A DNA stretch of 64,000 nt, taken from contig NC_080577.1 of assembly GCF_029962835.1 (NCBI RefSeq), positions 1,612,001-1,676,000 on the forward strand, written 5' to 3'. The position numbers were made by a program, and so were the translations under genes. Below are positions 55,996 through 64,000 of this stretch, one piece after another. The stretch is from Magnolia sinica. Its lineage: Eukaryota; Streptophyta; Magnoliopsida; Magnoliales; Magnoliaceae. How positions within the stretch are numbered: position 1 is the first letter of the stretch; each line of letters begins with the position of its first letter. The notes under the pieces were generated by a model. The model ran no database searches. It was given only the letters and a program-made list of their open reading frames with translations, and was not told where the DNA came from.

Positions 55996-58680
55996 TGGAA
56001 TCCAAGGTGAAAGAAAGTAAAAATAATAATCATCTGATGATGATTTGCATTAGAACTAAAGAAGCATGTATTCTAATTTTGAGTTCTTGTTTGGATAGGA
56101 AGTGGAAATCTCATATTCTCTCAGTACTCAACTCACCTAGTCTCTTGTGCCATAAGCTCAAATTATGGAGAAGTGTGACGATTGCTTGGTGGAATCCACC
56201 TTTTCCCCTGCTCTATCTAAACATCACAAATCGCCACACAAGAAAAAACCTTTTCCCTTTCCATTGTTTGGCATGGAATCCATGGTCTTGAAACATGGCT
56301 GGGAAGTTGTGATGGAAGATGAATGAAACATGAACAAGTCAAACTTGCTTTATTCCAAATCCGTTTGTACTGACCTCAAAGATTTCTTCTTTAATTATTT
56401 ATAGTTACTGTACTCTTTAGTGTGGCTTTCTGTGCTTTTGTCAAGGATCTCTGAAATTTTGTCCGAGCTTCACTCTCTAATCCTTTTTTTTTTTTTTTTG
56501 ATAAAATGCCATCTAGTACTTGGCATGGGCACGTGGTGGTCGTAGGCAACCTCTATATGGCCCATTAATGGGAATTGAGGACACTGAAATGGTATCTCAT
56601 CCGCCATGCTGATACCACGAAAGGTCTAAGGCTGTGAGTTTATGGTAAGAATAGAGGGCTACATCAAGTTGATAAATGGTCCACATTCAATGCACACGTG
56701 TGCCTCACCTGGTGAGCTGACTTGCATATGTTCGTGATGGGCACCTACCTGCCAAATGGCCTGGGTCTCAACACATACCATGTGCACACGGGTGCCAAGC
56801 TCAATCCTCATGGTACCTGATCATCTTCCAACTTGGTAACTTATCCCCATTGCATTGTGTCCAGTGTTTAAAGTTTCTGTTGTAAATTTGCATTTCTCAT
56901 TATATGTACGCGTCATGATATATCTAGTCTATAGACATTGATGGATAGTCTGCTAGTTCAAATCAATTGGCATGAATCTCTGATTGCCAATTGTGTTTGG
57001 TTGGTGTTTGTCCGTACCTATCATCGACTTAAAAAGAAAGAAAAAATGGAAGCCCAATAGTGCAATTTATTTCCTTATTCGTCATCATTTTAAAGATCTG
57101 ATGCCTTTCCTGTAATAAGTGGCATGCCAACCTATGGTCTGGCTGCACTGCGAGAGCCGCACACTGCATTTTCAGCCACAAAAAAATCAGGAATAATTTT
57201 TTGTTTAATCCCGCACCGTGAAGTGGTTTTTCGTGGCTGAAAAGTCATTATACTCTTCTTGTGCTGCAGCCAGCCTGTAGGGGGTTAGTTGTCTGTCCTG
57301 AAATGTGTCTTGAGTGACCTTTACAATGGTTTTCAATGGTAGAAAAGATTAAATGTGCCAAGATTGTACCTGTAGTTGGTGCACCTACATCTCCATGCCA
57401 CCCATTGTGGGCGTGAATCTCAAACATGTACATTTTGAAATGCTGATAGATTCCCGCCAACCATCTATTAAATGGGGAAAGACAATGGACGGGTGGGTGC
57501 ATGGTGATGTGAACGCTGTGAGCGTTGGCGTCGTGATTACGTTTTCCTCGTTGTTCTGGTATTTTTCTGAATTTCGTTTTCCTTGCTTTGTTGTCTCTCT
57601 TTTAACTACTTGTGTTAAAAAATATCTTGTTATCCATTGTCTTGCATCCCTCTCCGAAGCTACCTTTCTCGTAAAGGAGAAACAAAATAGATTAAAAAAG
57701 AAATGAGAGGATGAAGCCATACTCATTTATTCCAAGCTTACACTAGACAAAATGAGGAAAAAGTACAGCTTTACTGTATTTGGTGCTCTATTCGTTTCTT
57801 TTTGGGACCCACATATAAATGGTGGGGATGGTTCAAGAAGATATTACAAGATCATACATTCGCCACTGGTGAGCTGCCATCCAGTTGCCTCAAACATGAA
57901 CAAAAATGCGTGCCTGGCAATTTATCCAATTTTGTGCTATTTTACAGCATTGCAATACTATTTCCTATACGTAATTAATTAATATATCATATATGTATTC
58001 AGTATTAGTTAAAAATATTATTGACTAGGCATATTACAAAAATGACTTTAGGTAATCGGGTGAGCGGATACAGATATTACCCTATCTGTATCTGACCCAC
58101 GTGGCAGTCCGGTAATCAGGTAAAGTCTCATGTCTGAATCTGATGTGCTTGCATTGGATACGCCTGGTAATCAGAAACGGTTTTCATTGCTACCTTTATA
58201 CCCGATTAAATGGAGTCCCCTGCACCTCACCACTCTCTCGAAAGGCAAATCAGTGTAGACTGAACTTTGTGTTGTGGTTTGACAATATATCAATCTCTAA
58301 CCATTAAGAGCTGGGGTTGATCATGTGTTGGGCCTTAGCTAGGAAAGGGTGTGGAGGTCCTGTAAGAAAATACCAGGCCCAGATCAAATTCAGAAAAATA
58401 TCTCGTTTTTGTGGGCTTTTGTGGGGGCAATATGGCATTTTTTGGGACTATGGTTTCCAGCTTACATGAAGTCAGGCAGTCGATGGGCTGGGCTGGGCTG
58501 GCCTAGAGGGTCTGGGGCTGTGTGTGTTTTCTAAATTTTAGGTTGGTGCATCCAGGTCTGGCCTGATTTTCAAGCCCCCAAAAATAAATTGTGTGGTGGA
58601 CCTTGGCTGGCCTTGATGGACCCTTGGCATTGCTATGACAGGGTCAGTGCAACTCTGCAAAAGCTAAGTTACCGTGCGGC
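55996..58680. other. Spacer, no gene recognised
   Basis: Contains a T-run at 56486-56501 and repeat-like stretches such as 'aatcaggtaaagtctcatgt' near 58115. Opposing open frames at 57248-57726 overlap each other on both strands and show no family signal. Confidence 0.35.
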
Positions 58681-58685
58681 AGCAG

Positions 58686-59032
58686 GGTTTTTTGGGCAGC
58701 TAGAAATTGGAATCCGAGATTTCCAATACAAATCATGTTCGGCAACCCCGAAATCCTGGGAATGGTCCCTTTTAAAATCCATGAGAAAAAGGTGGGTTGT
58801 AAAATCCAGGATTTTAAATCTTCTCAAACTGTTGTAACTACTCTCCTCCCCTCTTTAAGGTCCCCTAAGTAAAGAATTTAGGCTGCCAAACATAATTTCT
58901 GAATTCCACGGGATAAAAAGTTCAGTGTGCCAAACACAATCAAGAGTGCAAAATCCAAGTTTGAAAATCCAGGATTTGGGTTGATTTTGGTTCTTAAGTC
59001 AGAATCCAAATCCATACTGCCAAACGACCCCA
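58686..59032. mobile_element. hAT-type MITE, about 350 bp
   Basis: The left end 'gggttttttgggcagctaga' and the right end 'tactgccaaacgacccc' are imperfect inverses, with 'ttggaatccgag' and 'tcagaatccaaatcc' pairing further in. The 'GGGGTCGTTTGGCA' terminus is typical of hAT MITEs. Next to it, 'aacgaccccatgtacca' is repeated in tandem (about 59023-59058). No target duplication found. Confidence 0.6.
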
Positions 59033-59616
59033 TGTACCAAACGACCCCATGTACCAAGGAAGTGAAAATTCCATAATTGAGGATAAAAAATAAGATTGTG
59101 ATTGAGGAAGACAATGAATTTGGAAACAAAGCAATAATCTCTACCATCTTCCTCGGCAAGGGGGCATGATCTTGTCCGCATCTCTTTACATGACAAGCCA
59201 AAATGAATGAAATGCATACACACAATGAGATATCTCAATGAACAATCCAAATCAATGGAATGCATAAATACAATAGACGAATCTAAAAACGGCCTATACA
59301 CTATTTTATCAAATCAAAACCAACTCCTCATCACACCAATCCAATCAATCCATGTGATGGAGGAATTTCAAGCTAGAGAGACAATGCCAGTTTCTTCAAC
59401 TGAAATTTCACGCTATTCAACCCGAACCTTAGCTCAGAAAGTTGTAAATCAGGCCTCAGGTCATTGAAAAATTTGCAAAACTAGAGATAAATGCAGCCTG
59501 TTGCCTCAATTTCTGTACAGATTGCTCTCCACTCATGGACAAATCGAAAATAGCCGTAGAAGCAAAGAAACCCAACTGCACAGACCAATCTATAGACCAA
59601 TTTATGAAGGTAGATT

Positions 59617-62600
59617 TCACCCCCTCCCATAGAAGACATCCAAATGGCTGTTTGGAGTGTTTTCAATGAAACCCATTTGTCCTAACACCGTGGATTTCAT
59701 GAGGGAATGCTCATGCCTTCCATAAGAACTTTTGACTCGATGCATTGTTTCCTTTCTTCTGATCATATGATGTTGCCTAGTCTGATATAAGTGAATGACA
59801 GAAACCATGCCTGCCACAACCACTGCCAATCTTCCCGCCATTCCAGCAGCTTTCTTCAATTTCAATGGATATGATAAAAACTGAAGACAGGACTTGAGAA
59901 AAGCCACGATTCGGTTTTCCGTTGCATGAATGGAGCATCCATCTTGGAGAGTGACATTTGTCTTCTCTTTGATTGGGTTTTTTGAATCCCAAATGGTGTT
60001 CTTGTTCATCACAAATGCTAGCAAATCTTCAATCACATCCAGTGTTCTTCCATGATGTTCAGCTATCCTTTCTAGGAGGGATGATCTGCTTTCTTCCAGT
60101 CGCATAAGAGCCGTGTCTCGCTCTGTTCGCTGCTGTGATTGCAATCTCTGACAACAGTAAGAAGAAATTAACAAGGATGTAAATAAAGCAGCATTTGGGT
60201 GCACTGCCAAATTGTGATTGGTGGGGTTTCCCTACTGAGCTTTATAGACTTGGTGTATGTGGTGTTGCAGAAAAGGAAGCCTGATCAAGCAGGCTAGCAT
60301 TTTCCCGCTTTTGCACCCAAACATATGCTCAATATCTCTGCGCACATCAAATATAGAGACTGTGTGAGTCTATCTATCTACATACATGTTTGTGTTGTAT
60401 ATACTATCATATCAACCAACAAGATCTTGTTGAAATATATCAGACTTACAACTTATCCATCCCCTCAAGAAAACACGTCCTGCTTTTTGCAGTTTCTGTG
60501 TCTTTCCCATGGGTAGGTTGGAGCCTTTTAAATTTTATTTGATCAATTGGTCACTCTGAAGAGTAGTTCGGTTATTTCGCATCCACATGCATACAAGTAT
60601 GTACAAGGATGGTAGCTCATTTCACAACTGAAATCTCTTCACTGAATAATAGTTTTTAACTTAGTCGATGGTCACAATATAAGGGGCTGCTTGGATTTGG
60701 GCAAAGTTGTGTTCTGACTAGTAGTCATGGACAAAAGTACGTGTCCATGATTTGTTAACCCTATTGTACATGGAACTTAGGTACTTTTGGAAAAATAGTC
60801 ATTGAGATATGACCATCAAACCATGGATTTGCTGTCCTTGGCAGAGAGGTGGAACTACCTGTCATTGACACTTTATAGTTTCGGTGCACATGAGAATCAC
60901 TCTTATATATGTGCATGTACATGACATATTCCACTATACCACTTGCACGATTGCCAAAGTCTAAACATCTCACATGTGCATATGTACCACCTTCAATACT
61001 CAAATACTAAAAAATGCAGTAAAATGTGCTACCAATTAATGTTTTGAATTCCCTATATGTGCCGCAATCTATCTTATCCCTCTTCTAGTGTGTATTTGAC
61101 GAACAAAGAATTAAATAATTAGTTCGCAACAACATGTCCATGACTTGCTTGAGCCGACCTCATGCATTGGGTTGCTACTCGTGATGCAACTTTGCCTGAA
61201 TCCAAACAGGACCTAAAAGTGACACTCTTTCCAGGACTAGGGTATAGGTTAGAAGGCCAAGAATGCAAACTTTCTCCAAGCATAATCTGGAAATCCAGGA
61301 TATCAGTTTCCATTCATATATGGATGGGAGAATTCATGCATGCATTGGTTCTACTATTAATGATTTCAAGATTGGGCTGCAGCACATAATACTGTTCTCT
61401 ATCGATTATTTGGAAGGCTTTCCCCACATATTGGATTTGTATAGCCTTGTCCTCGCCTTTTGCTGATAAATTTTAACAAAGAAGAAGAAGAAGAAGAAGA
61501 AGAGAGAGCGAGAAAAAACCAGTGTGATGGATGTTGAAGAGATTTCATCAGGTGATTGTAAAAGAGATCGAGTTAGCAGTGGCTTCCAACATGAAGGGTT
61601 GGAAATTCTATACCTAGGAAACTTAGTCAAGAGCATGGAATATGATACATTTTACAGAGGTATGCTAAGGTGATTCATGCAGGAAATACTGAAGAGGCAA
61701 TTCACGGCATGTGCTAGATAATGGCCACTCATCAGATGGGAGCCATGAACACACCTTACCCTGGTGGGTATGTATCATGAAAGGTGATACATCTGGATTA
61801 AGAGGTGTGGCGAGGCAATTCATTCAAGGGAAGGTTGAAGTGGCGATTCATCAGCCCGCCATGAACATGCCTTAATGAGCACGAGACTCACAAGCAGAGT
61901 AGCGTGCGAGGTCATGTACCTGTGGAATTGTTCGCGTAACTTCAATCAAATGGTCTTTTACAGAAGACGCCTTGATGAAAACAAATCTCAAATGCTTGCC
62001 TAGATTGAAAATGCTCCTGAACTACCATAAGCAAAAGTGACAGTCCTTAAACTAAGCCCAATCACTTAATCTTTTGTAGCATTGTCTGATTTGCTTATCA
62101 CGAATGAATGACTGGAATGCTGAATAATATTACGAATACTAACTAAATTCAGTGATTAGGCCATTGGGTCGATTTGATTTTTCAGATTATACAAGTAAAT
62201 AATCCATGGCGCATCAAATCCTCATCATGTTAAATCATCATAATCTTTCCAAAAGCTCACTGCCCATCAAGAAAATTTTATCCGTAACACAATGATACCA
62301 TTGAACAAAGACTCTAATCCATTCAAATCTGCGTCAATACGAGAAATTCAACAACCCAAAACACATAATTGAAGATGAAATGCTCAATATATTCCAAATG
62401 TGTAACTAAATTCAATGATTAGACCATTGAGTCCATTCGATTTTTTGGATTATACATGTATATAATCCAGGGACATCCAATCCTCATTATGTTGAATCTT
62501 CATAATCTTTCCAAAAACTCACGGCCCATCAGAGAAATCTTCCTCTGTAACATGACAGATACTATCGAATAAAGACTCTAATCAATCCAAATCATTAACA

Positions 62601-62995
62601 ATATGAGAAATTCAACAACCCCAAAACACACAATACAAGATAGACGATGAACCCCAAAAAAGAAGAAAACTCAATGCATTTAAATTCCATTCAGCTTCAC
62701 CTAAAAAACTCATCAAAGGTATGTAGAGAAATAGGAAAAGGAAAGGCTAAAAGAACCCACCAACCTGCAAACACAAGAGCATATTCTCAAGCACTTGTAA
62801 TGCTTCCCTGATAGCAGTCAAGCTCTTTGTCTCAGCAGATGAGCTCTCCGCAAATCCACCATAAGGGACATGTTGGGGATGAAATTTTCGAAATTCAATA
62901 CAGCTGATGTAGATTTCATCACTGATCTTGTCATGCAAAGCCCAAGCTCTCTCAATCAGAGATTCCAGGTTTTCCTCTACTTCCATCCCACCCAT
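59617..62995 (-). CDS. PDV1-like: PDV1-like plastid division protein, diverged paralogue
   Basis: Exon 1 is 62995-62765 (77 codons) and exon 2 is 60147-59617 (176 codons plus stop), phase 0, with a 2,617-bp GT-AG intron at the same alignment position as in PDV1. The product is 253 residues. Shared features: 'ESLIERAWALHDKISDEIY', 'ETKSLTAIREALQVLE', 'QSQQRTERDTALMRLEESR' and 'IAEHHGRTLDVIEDLLAFV'. A membrane segment lies at about residues 178-197 ('AGMAGRLAVVVAGMVSVIHL'), and the tail ends 'HLDVFYGRG' with a terminal Gly. It lacks most of the segment between the first helix and 'ARSLNAIRT', and the linker before the membrane differs. It is closer to PDV1 than to PDV2. By family it should sit in the outer plastid envelope; whether it binds the same partners is inference. 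A second in-frame ATG at 62986 could also serve as start. Confidence 0.9.
62140..62640. repeat. 262-bp tandem duplication in the PDV1-like intron
   Basis: 'cataatctttccaaaa' begins at 62239 and at 62501. The similarity covers both whole units: 'aaagactctaatc', 'gagaaattcaacaaccc' and 'attatacaagtaaataatcc' or close variants. Divergence is moderate. It lies about 125 bp downstream of exon 1 (minus strand). Confidence 0.8.
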
Positions 62996-63622
62996 TAACA
63001 GAATCCAATGAAAGAGTGGTGTGTGGCATTTTCCTTTTTCCCTTTTTATTTTTAATTTTTAATTTTTAATTTTTGTGTGTGGCATTGGTAATGGAATGCA
63101 GGGCCCTCTGCCACTGTTGTCAGCTTCCTTTCTTTTCTTGAATCCGGTTGGAACGGAGTTCGTTTGCCTCCGCCGCGACTAAGAGTCTCCAGTAGCTGAC
63201 GCCTCAATGGACCAAAATATCGGAAATTTTCGATGATCTGTACTGTTCAATTTCTTTGTATTACCATATTTAATATATAATCAAAAAATCGAATTCATTG
63301 ATAAATATTGTCTTTTAGTTTTGTATATGAACATGAACCGATAAAAATTATATGGACAAAATATGGATTGGTGTAATTCTCTTCGTGGGCTAATAGCATA
63401 GCATACAGAAAATAGACGGTTCTGATGATCGTAATACCTCAGAATTTAAATAGGCGACGTGGCGACGCATGCTGAAAATCTCAGTCGCGACAGAGGAAAA
63501 AGTAACCAGTTGAGAAAATCATTCTCGGTAGTTGGACTTTTCTTTTTATATCGTTTTTATGCGGATCTGGAACTACCCCTCCCGTCCCAAGCAAGTAACA
63601 GAGAGGGGCTCTGAGGGGCCAA
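62996..63622. other. Upstream region of the PDV1-like gene
   Basis: Holds a short 'tttttaatttttaatttt' run at 63045-63075 and AT-rich sequence. No TATA box or start site can be fixed with confidence. Confidence 0.35.
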
Positions 63623-63930
63623 CGTGATGTACGGATTTTATCCACACCGTCCATCCAATTTTCCATATCATTTTAGGTTTCAAATCCAAAAATAAGGCAG
63701 ATCCTAAGCTCAAGTGAACCACACCACAGGAATGGAAAAAAAAAAAAAATAACAAACAAATATCAGCTTGATCTAAAACTACTGTGGCCTCCAAAAATTT
63801 TTCAACAGTAGGTGTTTAATCCCCCACCGTGTGGTCCACTTGAGCCTTGGAATGCCTCTTTTCTGTTGGTGTACCCTTTAATGATATGGAAAAATGGATG
63901 GACGGTGTGGATAAAATCCATATATCACGG
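63623..63930. mobile_element. Foldback MITE copy 5
   Basis: Left 'cgtgatgtacggattttatc', then 'cacaccgtccatccaatttt'; right 'aaaatggatggacggtgtgg', then 'ataaaatccatatatcacgg'. These pair as inverted repeats over about 50 bp. The interior has 'aagtgaaccacaccacagga' against 'gtgtggtccacttgag', as in the copy at 37326. About 310 bp. Confidence 0.75.
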
Positions 63931-64000
63931 TGTGATGATTGATAAGCATGCAAGCAGAAGCTGTACAGTGGCATGTGTACCTAAATCAGACTTCCGAAAT

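Noticed and set aside
57248-57726. Overlapping opposite-strand ORFs of 84-117 residues
   Set aside because: Frames are open on both strands, there is no family resemblance and no splice context; chance frames in spacer DNA.
59617-62995. Calling the second plastid-division gene PDV2
   Set aside because: The 'QSQQRTERD...LEESR' and 'AEHHGRTLDVIED.LAFV' stretches and the 'HLDV...RG' end match PDV1. The PDV2 tail that I recall ('YGYG') is absent.

Overview
This window is nuclear DNA of a flowering plant. Genes have short exons separated by introns of up to about 8 kb that are packed with transposons. The recognisable proteins are plant ones: the plastid-division protein PDV1, phytocyanins, a twin-CX9C mitochondrial protein and the splicing factor Crooked neck. 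The dense load of L1-type LINEs, foldback MITEs and hAT-like MITEs resembles large woody-angiosperm genomes. A magnoliid-type plant is a guess from repeat style, not a demonstration.

Layout. (1) 1-14.4 kb: the C-terminal 298 residues of a Crooked neck-like splicing factor (+ strand, five exons). The exons are split by introns holding a long LINE (about 0.7-6.1 kb) and a stack of further LINE pieces (8.6-13.6 kb), all antisense to the gene. (2) 14.4-20.4 kb: gene-poor spacer with a minisatellite, an unrecognised ORF, a MITE, a SINE and a LINE 3' end. (3) 20.4-26.2 kb (- strand): a 68-residue twin-CX9C protein in two small exons separated by a 5.7-kb intron that contains several datable insertions. 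(4) 28.4-40.6 kb (+): two phytocyanin genes in tandem, each with one intron at the same site; the second alone has a GPI-type C-terminal tail. A Ty1/copia fossil, microsatellites and foldback MITEs lie in and between them. (5) 45.1-49.2 kb (+): PDV1, complete in two exons. (6) 49.2-59.6 kb: spacer with a TRIM fossil, hAT-like MITEs, a LINE mosaic and a dispersed direct duplication. (7) 59.6-63.0 kb (-): a diverged PDV1-like paralogue, tail-to-tail with PDV1, with the intron at the same codon position.

Functionally, the two PDV1-type genes would act in the same process (recruiting the dynamin-related ring to the outer plastid envelope), and the two phytocyanins are a local duplication of secreted copper proteins. 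The other genes are unrelated housekeeping functions. I did not find a convincing new molecular system. The most useful results are spliced gene models that single-frame ORFs miss (CHCH, phytocyanins, PDV1 pair), a set of small transposons with exact target-site duplications, and an odd LINE-into-LINE junction near 53.4-54.0 kb.
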